64,000 nt of DNA from Bacteroides intestinalis (GTDB taxonomy: Bacteria; Bacteroidota; Bacteroidia; Bacteroidales; Bacteroidaceae): positions 124,001-188,000 of the forward strand of contig NZ_CABJDN010000007.1 in assembly GCF_902364365.1 (NCBI RefSeq), read 5' to 3'. Position 1 is the stretch's first letter, and every line of letters starts with the position of its first letter. The translations under genes were made by a program, and so were the position numbers. Of this stretch, positions 56,037 through 64,000 are shown piece by piece. The notes below the pieces were generated by a model that was not told where the DNA came from, did no database searches, and worked only from the letters and a program-made list of their open reading frames with translations.

Positions 56037-57326
56037 CTACTTATTGAATGGATCTAATATTTCCTCTTTATATAATTTGATTGTATTCTTAGAGTTAGAA
56101 TTATCTGTCATTGTTATTACAGTAGGATTTTCATCACTGTCGGCAGACAAAGTGAAAGTCTTTCCATTAAATGGATAAACCATATAGCTCCAATTATAAT
56201 CATTCCATAAAGTAACTCCAAAATTATTACCTCTGGAAGCAAACGTAAAGTTCACCTGATTGTCGCCCGCAGTTTTGTTATTGAAAAGCAAGAATCCTGC
56301 CGTACCGCCACAACTCCAATAAAAAGCGGTAGTTGTGGCATCGTATGGTGTAAATAATGCATAATCCAAAGGGAGCCCTAATGCGGGCATTACTTGAGTT
56401 TTTATAGCATTCCACCTAGCAATAGCTTGAGGATCTCCTAATCCACTCATTGCAAAATACCAGTCATTGTTGAGCAAAAGATAATTAAGTGGGAAAGTTG
56501 GAGTAAAGAGGGCATTTACACCATTTGTCGGAGAAAAGGTACCATACTTTTCATCAGGCTGATATTTCAATTCCTCAATTGACTTGCCATTCAAAACCAC
56601 TGGCTCACGGAATTTAATATTTCCTTCAGTCGTTATAATGTATGGTACTTCTACTGTAACATCATTATCACCTTCCGTATAAGTTATTGCAAGGTTTCTA
56701 TATGAAACTGTAACATCCGCTTTAAAATCTCCTTCTGTATATTTATAAGCTATGAATTGAGAAAACACTTCATCTGCATCCTGAACACCTTGCAAGAAAT
56801 CTTTCCATGCAACTGTTTCAGCCAATGGAGTCATTATGATTTTGGTAAGATTCTTCTTTCCTTTTAGTATCACCTTATCCTTAGTGGCCTCCATAATAGT
56901 AAACTCAAAATCTCCTTCCATACCTTTTCCATCACTGCCTATTCCTCCAGGATTATGTGGATCTGAGAAAAAGTGCATAATTTCATTGTGGGTGTCAAAA
57001 CTCAATACCGGACCGGCACTTTGCTTTAATACATACGTACTGGCAATCTTTGCTTCAGCATCATATATATCACTTGCTACTTGTACTGTACCATCTTCTG
57101 CAAATGAAACTAATATATTATAACCTCCATAAGTTAGGTTTGCGGAAGGGTAGTACTCCATCAACCAACCATTCTTGGCACTTGTCAATACCTCTTTATC
57201 AGCCTTTAGTGTCGCTTCAATACGATTGGCAGAAGAATCATTAAATAAATCGTCCTCTTCCGGTGTGCAGGATGAATAAAGAGCGACGGCAAGCGATATA
57301 AATAATAAATTAAATATTTTTTTCAT
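56037..57326 (-). CDS. DUF4302 lipoprotein, cassette 3
   Basis: A 429-residue lipoprotein (lipobox YSSC) of the DUF4302 family. The conserved N-terminal part NGWLMEYYPSANLTYGGYNI is present, and the rest is beta-rich. The family is confined largely to Bacteroidota and is usually found beside SusC/SusD and the zinc metallohydrolase lipoprotein, as here. Its function is not known; a surface-exposed substrate-binding role is likely. It starts 8 bp after the metallohydrolase gene. Confidence 0.85.
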   Translation of the reverse strand: MKKIFNLLFISLAVALYSSCTPEEDDLFNDSSANRIEATLKADKEVLTSAKNGWLMEYYPSANLTYGGYNILVSFAEDGTVQVASDIYDAEAKIASTYVLKQSAGPVLSFDTHNEIMHFFSDPHNPGGIGSDGKGMEGDFEFTIMEATKDKVILKGKKNLTKIIMTPLAETVAWKDFLQGVQDADEVFSQFIAYKYTEGDFKADVTVSYRNLAITYTEGDNDVTVEVPYIITTEGNIKFREPVVLNGKSIEELKYQPDEKYGTFSPTNGVNALFTPTFPLNYLLLNNDWYFAMSGLGDPQAIARWNAIKTQVMPALGLPLDYALFTPYDATTTAFYWSCGGTAGFLLFNNKTAGDNQVNFTFASRGNNFGVTLWNDYNWSYMVYPFNGKTFTLSADSDENPTVITMTDNSNSKNTIKLYKEEILDPFNK

Positions 57327-57334
57327 ATTACTTT

Positions 57335-58270
57335 CTAATTAAGTGTTGTTAAATCAAGAGTAGCTACTTCTGCGGAGCGACGGGTAACGACTTTACGTAA
57401 CTCATCAATATCTATTTGCCAACTACCTTTTAAATATTCTCTTATAATTTCCAACTTATCAAGGATGGCCTGTTTACCAGATTCATCTTCACCAACAACT
57501 CCGGCTGCTAATAACTTTTGCCAAGCAGCTTCTGTGCGAGTTATGTAAACAGAAAGAATTTCTGCAAAATCCTCATTTGCTTCCTTACTCGCATATCCAG
57601 ATACAAAACCGGATTTAGGTGCATCAGAATCTTTCAGATTAATCCAGTCCGTAGCTCTATAATTACCGGCAGAAATTAAATTGAAATCTGTATCATAGTT
57701 TTTCTTTTGCTGCAAAATGTGGGTAAACTCATGGTGCATTGTTTGGAAAAACCAATAATTCAAATCTGTTGTACTGCCACTCTTATCAGGAAATGGACTA
57801 TTGATATCAATATACGGATGCTCAATATCAATTACGTTTACATTATACAATGTCACCTTTATTCCTCCTTCGGCGGTACCCATCACAATACTGCCAGTGT
57901 TAGGATAGTACGCCGGAGAACCAAACAACTGCATCACTCGTGGACAATACGTTTTGACGAATTCATCACCAGCTACTTCTTTATAAACATCAATCCAGAC
58001 ATATTTCATCATTTTGGCCAAAGCTATAGACTTATCGTAGTCTGCAGGAACCAGGTTAAACTCCATGTTCGATTCCTTGTCATCATATCTATAATTAAAA
58101 CTGATATTATAAGGCTTTACATAGTTCTTCATCAGCCAATTGTCGAATTCATTCATTTCCGGCTCTTCCGTATCAAAAATACTCTTTGAGTCAAGATCAT
58201 CTTCACTGCAAGCCCCTAAGCACAAAGTGAATGTAATCAATAAAAATAGTTTTATATATTTCATAATCAT
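57335..58270 (-). CDS. Substrate import-associated zinc metallohydrolase lipoprotein
   Basis: A 311-residue lipoprotein (lipobox LGAC, Cys21) with the zinc motif HEFTH at 180-184 and a downstream Glu-containing element NEDFAEILS, matching the LP_HExxH-with-TonB type that occurs with SusC/SusD. It is expected to be a surface peptidase that cuts a substrate before import. The first codons give MIMKY, so the start may be 58270 or 58264. It lies 17 bp after SusD. Confidence 0.87.
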   Translation of the reverse strand: MIMKYIKLFLLITFTLCLGACSEDDLDSKSIFDTEEPEMNEFDNWLMKNYVKPYNISFNYRYDDKESNMEFNLVPADYDKSIALAKMMKYVWIDVYKEVAGDEFVKTYCPRVMQLFGSPAYYPNTGSIVMGTAEGGIKVTLYNVNVIDIEHPYIDINSPFPDKSGSTTDLNYWFFQTMHHEFTHILQQKKNYDTDFNLISAGNYRATDWINLKDSDAPKSGFVSGYASKEANEDFAEILSVYITRTEAAWQKLLAAGVVGEDESGKQAILDKLEIIREYLKGSWQIDIDELRKVVTRRSAEVATLDLTTLN

Positions 58271-58287
58271 TTCATTTTTAAAGGTTA

Positions 58288-59886
58288 TTATCTTGGGTTG
58301 GCAGCCAAACCGGCATCAATAACATCCGAAGGCAACTGGATGGCGCGACGCAGATCACCGACTTTCAATATATCTGTAGCCAATCCATAACGGTTGTGCG
58401 CTACTTCTATACCATAACGTTTAATGTCGCACCAGCGTTGTCCATCATGCATTGTCTCAATACGGCGCATGTGCAATACACATTGAATAAAATTCTCTTG
58501 TTCACCAGGTGCTACAGTAAATCCTTGAGGGTGAAGCTCTTTTTTAATAGTACGATCACTACCTCCATCAGCCATAGATGGTACAGGGCAATATTTAATA
58601 CCATTCCAGAATTCATTAATGCTTTCACGAGTCAATGTTTGCAAAGTATGGGGCATGCCATTATCATCAACATACGAAGAAAGGCAATTTGTAACTTGCC
58701 AACTATTTAAATCGGCAGCAGCTTCCTCATATTTCTCTAAAAATGTATAAGCCTCTGCACGGCAAAGTAATGTTTCGTTTGTTGTAAATGGAACAAATAC
58801 AATATGCGCATAACCTGTGCCGGATGTTTTGTCTGTATATTCCCAGAATTCATCCAATTTCGGGAAACGTACAGTCTGATTCGAACCATAAAGTTTTCTA
58901 CCCAGAATCAAGAAACTGCCGGAACCTGAAGACCCCCATGGACCTTCGGCCCAATAAGTCTCATAAGTGGTTATTTCCCGCCCATGATTGTAACGTGGGC
59001 CACTTCCGGAGCCGATTCGTCCAGCAGCGGAATATGCCGGAATAATTAAAAGGTTACAGTTTTCACTTGCCTGCACGTAGGCATTTGTCACATCGCCTGC
59101 TCCAAGTGGAATATAATTGGACATTTGACGCAGTACCCTATCTGGGTTGCTTCCCAATACTTGTGTTGCATATTCAACTACCTTTTGATAGTTTGACTTA
59201 TCCGGTTTCACATAGAATAAGTTAAAACGAGTTGCAAAAGCATAAGCGGCCTTTTTATTAAAATGATATTTGGGGACAGTGTAAACATCATCACTGATAT
59301 ATGGCAAAGCCGCTTCTATATCCGCATTGATTTTTTCATAAAGTTGAGTCATGGTTCCTCTTTCATATTTCACAATTACTTGAGTTTCCGGTTTTTCAGA
59401 ATAGGGAATTCCCATATCCTTATCTGCTGTTTCCGGGTTATAAGGTAAACAGAAGACATTTGCTAATACAAAATGGGCATAAGCACGGCACATCAAAGCT
59501 TCCGCCTTTTGAGGAGCCAGACTGGCGGGATCACCCAAATCATATATTGCTTGTATAGCTTGATTGGCAGCTGCTATGGCTCTATAATAAGTTTGCCACA
59601 TGTAACGTGGATCATCATTACCATCACTCGTAATATCTGACCACAAATAGATTTCCTCTTGATCCTTATAATTGACTGCGTACTGAGGCCCGTGATCCAC
59701 TACATTGTCACTGCTATATTCCATCATAAGGACAGGGGTCTTGTCTGGGTAAGCAGATACAAGTATAGATGTTACTTTTGCTTCCGTGTCAATCTCAGCA
59801 CGGTTATCTGGCATCGTATTGAGGAAGTCATCGCAGGAACCCAGCAAGAATGCAGTTCCTATAAGTGCTATATATATATGTTTCAT
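58288..59886 (-). CDS. SusD/RagB family lipoprotein, cassette 3
   Basis: A 532-residue SusD/RagB lipoprotein (lipobox LGSC, then DDFLNTMPDNRAEI). Four TPR-like helices and the C-terminal segment MRRIETMHDGQRWCDIKRYGIEV are recognised; the length is normal. It is the binding lid of the cassette 3 importer and leads directly into the metallohydrolase and DUF4302 genes. Confidence 0.92.
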   Translation of the reverse strand: MKHIYIALIGTAFLLGSCDDFLNTMPDNRAEIDTEAKVTSILVSAYPDKTPVLMMEYSSDNVVDHGPQYAVNYKDQEEIYLWSDITSDGNDDPRYMWQTYYRAIAAANQAIQAIYDLGDPASLAPQKAEALMCRAYAHFVLANVFCLPYNPETADKDMGIPYSEKPETQVIVKYERGTMTQLYEKINADIEAALPYISDDVYTVPKYHFNKKAAYAFATRFNLFYVKPDKSNYQKVVEYATQVLGSNPDRVLRQMSNYIPLGAGDVTNAYVQASENCNLLIIPAYSAAGRIGSGSGPRYNHGREITTYETYWAEGPWGSSGSGSFLILGRKLYGSNQTVRFPKLDEFWEYTDKTSGTGYAHIVFVPFTTNETLLCRAEAYTFLEKYEEAAADLNSWQVTNCLSSYVDDNGMPHTLQTLTRESINEFWNGIKYCPVPSMADGGSDRTIKKELHPQGFTVAPGEQENFIQCVLHMRRIETMHDGQRWCDIKRYGIEVAHNRYGLATDILKVGDLRRAIQLPSDVIDAGLAANPR

Positions 59887-59906
59887 GTTTTTTCTCTTTT
59901 TAATGG

Positions 59907-62900
59907 TTAAATTCCTAATCTCAAGGTTAGCGTAAACTGACGTGGTACGGGGACTGCTACACCACCTGTATTGAAGAATTCAGGGTCTTGTCCGTTCAAC
60001 TTCTTATCAGCATAAATCAAGAATAAGTTGGTAGCTTGTAGCTTAAGTGATAAGTTGTTGAATTTTAATGGTGCAATCCAGGATTTGGGGAAATCATATG
60101 ATAATGAGATTTCTTTCATGCGGATGAAGTCACCTTTAGCCACACGTGCAGTAGAGCGGTTATAAGCATTGTAAGCATAACTCAAATGATTATATTCCTG
60201 ATTCAAACGACGGTCCGCAATAACAGGAATATTAGTCGTATTCTCATCGCCCGACTGCGTCCAACGGTTCTTGAATTCTTTGGGCATGGCTGCCAAATCA
60301 GAATACCAGTTTTTGAAAACCGGGTCTAGGCGAATAACATTACCGAATGAATAGGTCATAAAGACATTCAGCTTAAGACCTTTATAACTAAAGGTATTTC
60401 CAAAACTGCCTGTAATGGTCGGATCTGTAGGTCCTTCGTATACTAAATAGTCTTTTACTCGCGATTGGAAATTAAGCTCTGTTACAGTTTGCTTTCCACT
60501 TTCATTAATAAAGGTAGGAAGTCCTTCTTCGTTCAACCCTTGGAAATCAATAGAGAACAAAGAGCGTACAGGATAACCTTTCATTGTAAAACCAGAGCCA
60601 ATCACCATATCCAGAATGCGGGTATTGGTTTCCAAATCAGTTACTTCATTTTTAGCTTGCGAGAAGATGAAGTCTGTATTCCATTTAAAATCCTTAGTTA
60701 CAATATTACGTGTAGACAATGTAAACTCTATGCCATGCGATTTCATACTTGCTACATTAGCATACTTCATCACTTGTCCACCAATACCCATTGTATTAAT
60801 AGCGCCAATCAAGTCATAATTATCACGTTTATACCAATCGGCTGCTAAATTGATGCGATTGTCCAGAAAACCGATCTCAGCACCGATATTGAGTTCGTGT
60901 TTCTTTTCATAAGTAAGTTCGCTATTCTCAAGGTCGTCAATCTGTAACCCCGACTCTTTCACTGAAGTAAATGGGCGCCAAGGATTAAAACTACTAATCA
61001 CTACCCGAGAGTTGGTTACGTTTGCCGGACCACGGTCTGCAGTCAGTGAATAAGATGCTTTTAAAGTCAGGTTCGATAATGTCGGGCGTAAATCTTCAAA
61101 GAATGCTTCTTCATGTACATTCCAAGCACCAGATACATTCCAAGTAGGCAACCAACGAGAAGAACGACTCTTACCTAACTTATTGGAACCCTCATAGCGG
61201 ATAGTACCATTAACGGTGTATCGTCCTTTATATGAATAAGTACCTGTTGCGAAGAATGCCACCTCACGTGAACGGCTTTCTTCTACAGTATAATAATCTG
61301 TGTTCTCTTCATTACCCTGCTTAAAGTACTGATAGTCATAAGAAGGGAGCATACCCATCTCATACTGCATGCCTACACCATTAAACCATGTTTTCGTGCG
61401 GTCCATAGAATTCACTTCCATACCGCCGAAAAGGTTGATAATATGATCTTCTGCAAATACATCGTTATAATTCAATGTTCCACGGAAATCCCAACTATTC
61501 ATTCCATATTTTGTTTCACGATAAAATCCACCTACCGGTAATACACTGACGGGTAGAGAGTTCACCTTGTCCGGATCGGTATACAGCCAGGGATTAGCAT
61601 CACGCATGGTAGCATCATCCATTGCACGAAAAGCCCAAGCCTGGTTAGAGTAATCCTTAACATAGTGTGATTGTGTCGTTGTAGAATATTTATAAGCACC
61701 CAGAGCAGAAGCTTCTAAATTTTTGAGTATTTTCCATTTTAATTCTCCTTGAAACTTCATATCAACTACATTTAAGTCCATGTAGTTGTTTTCAAGTTCA
61801 TGCAAAATGTTGAACGGAGCATAATTGCGGACATAGGTTTCATTAGCATCCAATGTGCGTGAAGTATTTAATGCATACGAATATGGATTAATATCAAAAT
61901 CGCGTGATACTTCTCCGGTTACATAATTAGGTGTCGAACCTAAAGTTCCGGGAGCTTTTTGTTTACGATACGAAGCATTTCCTATCAGGTTCAATGATAA
62001 ATTGCTGTAGATATTATACAAGGCATTTACATTGGCTGTATAGCGTTGAACCGAGCTTTGTTTGGTCCATCCCGGATCGTTCATGACACTAAGTGATGTG
62101 TAATAAGAGGCTTTTTCTGTACCGCTTGACATACTGATCGCATGGTTTTGTGAAACAGAACTATTGAACAGATAATCAAACCAGTCTGTGTTTCGGTACT
62201 CGGCTTGTTGCAAATAGGCATTGATTGCCTTAGTTGTATTGGGCAAACCAAAGCCACCACTTGAAGTGTAGTCATTAATCAAATGATACATTTTACCATA
62301 GACACCACTGTCAGATGCACGATAAACATTTGAGAAGTTTAAGTAGCCAGCATTTGCCATCTCCTTGAATACTCCCATCTGCTCTTGTGAATTCATGATA
62401 TTGAAATTGGTATAGCTGGGCTTCATTCGCATCGTAAATTCACCGGTATAACTAATTTTGTTGGAACCAGCTTTACCCTTCTTTGTTGTTACAACGATTA
62501 CACCTGCCATTGCGCGTGCACCATAGATAGAAGTGGCCGATCCATCTTTCAAAATCTGGAAACTTTCAATATCATCCGCATTCAATCCTGAAATGGCTGA
62601 ACTAATCAACGTAACTGCGTCACCGGATGACAAATCATCAGCACTAACCTCGGTAACATCCTCCATAATAACCCCATCTACTACCCACAGCGGCTTAGAA
62701 CTACCATAAATAGAAGTAGCTCCACGTACGCGGATTTTAGGAGCTGTACCAAATGTACCGGAGACATTCTGAACGGATACACCAGCAGCACGCCCTTCCA
62801 GTGCACGACTTATTTCAGGCAAGCCGTCTAATTTTACATCATCGGCAGATAATTTTGATGTAGCACCAGTAAAAAGACGTTTGTCCATACGCTGCATACC

Positions 62901-63008
62901 AGTAACCACAACTTCCTGAAGCATTTCGCTGTCGATTTTCATCGTAACTTTTAAGTGCGGTTTGATACTTACTTCTTCCGTTTTCATACCAATGTAAGAA
63001 ATATGCAA
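59907..63008 (-). CDS. SusC/RagA family TonB-linked importer, 5'-truncated, cassette 3
   Basis: About 1033 residues, with the end of the carboxypeptidase-like domain (SYIGMKTEEV), plug (KIRVRGATSIYGSSKPLWVVDG), a barrel with the usual conserved loops, and a C-terminal FTLTLRLGI strand. It is also missing the signal peptide and N-terminal domain: homology starts at S-S-A-K-T-L-H, and an in-frame TGA lies about 20 codons upstream with no ATG between. The break is again inside the shared site sequence, so this is a third silent cassette. It is the most divergent of the three (VVVTGMQRMDKRLFTG instead of VVVAYGxAKKSxxTG). Confidence 0.88.
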   Translation of the reverse strand: MHISYIGMKTEEVSIKPHLKVTMKIDSEMLQEVVVTGMQRMDKRLFTGATSKLSADDVKLDGLPEISRALEGRAAGVSVQNVSGTFGTAPKIRVRGATSIYGSSKPLWVVDGVIMEDVTEVSADDLSSGDAVTLISSAISGLNADDIESFQILKDGSATSIYGARAMAGVIVVTTKKGKAGSNKISYTGEFTMRMKPSYTNFNIMNSQEQMGVFKEMANAGYLNFSNVYRASDSGVYGKMYHLINDYTSSGGFGLPNTTKAINAYLQQAEYRNTDWFDYLFNSSVSQNHAISMSSGTEKASYYTSLSVMNDPGWTKQSSVQRYTANVNALYNIYSNLSLNLIGNASYRKQKAPGTLGSTPNYVTGEVSRDFDINPYSYALNTSRTLDANETYVRNYAPFNILHELENNYMDLNVVDMKFQGELKWKILKNLEASALGAYKYSTTTQSHYVKDYSNQAWAFRAMDDATMRDANPWLYTDPDKVNSLPVSVLPVGGFYRETKYGMNSWDFRGTLNYNDVFAEDHIINLFGGMEVNSMDRTKTWFNGVGMQYEMGMLPSYDYQYFKQGNEENTDYYTVEESRSREVAFFATGTYSYKGRYTVNGTIRYEGSNKLGKSRSSRWLPTWNVSGAWNVHEEAFFEDLRPTLSNLTLKASYSLTADRGPANVTNSRVVISSFNPWRPFTSVKESGLQIDDLENSELTYEKKHELNIGAEIGFLDNRINLAADWYKRDNYDLIGAINTMGIGGQVMKYANVASMKSHGIEFTLSTRNIVTKDFKWNTDFIFSQAKNEVTDLETNTRILDMVIGSGFTMKGYPVRSLFSIDFQGLNEEGLPTFINESGKQTVTELNFQSRVKDYLVYEGPTDPTITGSFGNTFSYKGLKLNVFMTYSFGNVIRLDPVFKNWYSDLAAMPKEFKNRWTQSGDENTTNIPVIADRRLNQEYNHLSYAYNAYNRSTARVAKGDFIRMKEISLSYDFPKSWIAPLKFNNLSLKLQATNLFLIYADKKLNGQDPEFFNTGGVAVPVPRQFTLTLRLGI

Positions 63009-63024
63009 TGTTTTCGCAGAACTA
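63000..63024 (-). repeat. Shared recombination-site-like sequence, cassette 3
   Basis: Core TGCGAAAACATTGCA (minus strand, 63004-63018), preceded by TAGTTC. It matches the other two sites at the outer arms and differs at the centre, so it may recombine less well or with a different partner. Confidence 0.6.
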
Positions 63025-63612
63025 AGTAGGTTGCATTTTGTTGATAATCAACAATAAATATATATTTACAGAACTCAAATCAAGACAATTATAATTTATT
63101 AAATATCTAGTAACTAGATATATACAAAACATGAGCATATATTTGTATCTACCTAAAAGTTCTTCTGTTTGATTTTCAAACACCTAGTAATTAGTCAGTT
63201 ACTGTTTGATTGTGAATATAAATGAGCGATAAAACCAATACTATAGGTTCAGGTAGAAATTCAAATGTATGAAATACTTAAATTTTCTACCCAAACCAGA
63301 TTGGTAAATTGCATGCATATCAATAAACTACCATCTAGTCTTGATTTTTCAACAAAAGAGTATTATATGCAGTTGAGTTTAATACGAACAATTTCATTCT
63401 CACAAACAACAAATAACTGTATCGGTAAAAACGATAAATAGAACATTTATTCTAACTTGCAATTAGCCTATATTAAATCAATATTTATTCTCTTATATAA
63501 TAATGAATTACAGGTTTAATTAGAGAAAATAAATATAAGAAAACATCCTAAAAGTTTTATATAAAACTTTTAGGGGGCATTTTATCTAAAACAACTTTAT
63601 TTTAAGAAGACC
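63025..63612. other. AT-rich spacer before cassette 3
   Basis: No gene seen. Apart from a perfect palindrome at 63547-63574 (the probable terminator of the SusD pseudogene), nothing with recognisable function was found. Confidence 0.5.
63547..63574. terminator. 28-bp perfect palindrome, probable terminator
   Basis: The sequence from 63547 to 63574 equals its own reverse complement (arms CCTAAAAGTTTTAT). It lies 39 bp after the SusD pseudogene stop in minus-strand sense. Confidence 0.65.
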
Positions 63613-64000
63613 TTATTCGTATCCCAGATTCTGTTGTCCTTGAATATTAGGGTTAACATCAACTTCTGCTTGTGGAATAGCTAATATTATTCTGTAATCA
63701 TTCCAGTTCGGAGATATTAAATCCGTTGAATTTAAGTAATGATCAGTGCCTTCACCTGGTGTTTTTTCACGGTTTAGGGTTAATCCCAGTCGCATAGTAT
63801 CGTAGAAGCGATGACTTTCCATGACCAGTTCCTTTCTTCTTTTTTTCAAAGTTAATTCAGAAACTGCACGTTTCCGAATTTTATTCAAATAGAAATCAGC
63901 TTTATTCTAGTTGGGAGTTGATTTTTTCAGTGCAGCTTCAGCTGCTATTAAGTAGATATCTGATAAGCGAAGTAACGCGTACATTATTAACCGGTAATCT
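63613..64000 (-). pseudogene. SusD/RagB family C-terminus with in-frame stop (cassette 4, partial)
   Basis: From the right edge the minus strand reads a SusD C-terminal region: LRLSDIYLIAAEAALKKSTPN, then an in-frame TAG (63909-63907), then NKADFYLNKIRKRAV and KELVMESHRFYDTMRLGLTL to the end, with the terminal NPNIQGQQNLGYE. Reading through the stop restores one continuous SusD, so a single CAG/CAA-to-TAG type change is likely. The rest of the gene and its SusC lie outside the window. It is a fourth member of the cassette row. Confidence 0.7.

Noticed and set aside
42796..63008. Treating the three SusC genes as ordinary complete genes with TTG starts
   Set aside because: The TTG falls inside a conserved beta-strand, no signal peptide is made and all three break at the same codon, so a shared cassette boundary explains it better.
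1..64000. tRNA, rRNA or riboswitch genes
   Set aside because: No cloverleaf, rRNA core or known riboswitch consensus was recognised by eye; a covariance-model scan would be needed to exclude small RNAs.

Overview
The window looks like a chromosomal segment of a gut Bacteroides (phylum Bacteroidota). The evidence is three SusC/SusD pairs, GLPGLI and DUF3244 proteins, a class I fumarase, an AraC-type regulator with a membrane sensor, C10 (streptopain-like) proteases, lipoproteins with Bacteroides-style lipoboxes, and repeated upstream matches to the Bacteroides -7 box TAnnTTTG. The species cannot be fixed from the sequence alone. I saw no rRNA, tRNA or CRISPR array.

Layout. 1-1397: 3' end of a winged-helix protein, a MmcQ/YjbR protein and a biotin-protein ligase, followed by about 770 bp of non-coding DNA holding two very long hairpins. 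2164-12517: a peptide-export island. It has a membrane-anchored TPR/HTH regulator, a cluster of TGCACAC operator-like sites, a DUF3244 protein, a 53-residue precursor with a 15-residue double-glycine leader (no earlier call would find it easily, because it is so short), a GLPGLI protein, a VKOR-thioredoxin disulfide-forming membrane protein, a TonB-receptor-like outer-membrane protein, a C39 peptidase/ABC exporter and a miniature HlyD-like protein. Together these read as make, oxidise, cleave and export of a small two-cysteine peptide, probably a bacteriocin-like toxin or a signal. 12529-24000: mostly core genes (TPR protein, MATE pump, pyrH, frr, rsgA, an RND-TolC pump operon, a PL10 pectate lyase) and an AraC-type regulator. 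25288-29371: a four-gene partner-switching signalling operon (kinase-STAS fusion, THI5-like binding protein, Cache-HAMP-SpoIIE phosphatase, second kinase). 29387-35778: acyltransferase preceded by five 22-bp iterons, fumarase, DUF4954 protein, HflX.

35819-64000 is an accessory region, all on the minus strand, of SusC/SusD cassettes joined to secreted proteases: two C10 proteases and a lipoprotein next to cassette 1, a Calx-beta-like lipoprotein and an M6 metalloprotease with cassette 2, a zinc metallohydrolase lipoprotein and a DUF4302 protein with cassette 3, and a broken SusD of a fourth at the right edge. All three SusC genes lack signal peptide, promoter and N-terminal domain, and all three start at the same codon inside the same short, near-palindromic sequence. 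This is the structure expected for silent cassettes of a site-specific recombination system that swaps SusC/SusD outer-membrane importers, as known in B. fragilis; the expression site and recombinase would lie outside the window. An IS4-family element with a frameshifted transposase sits between cassettes 2 and 3.
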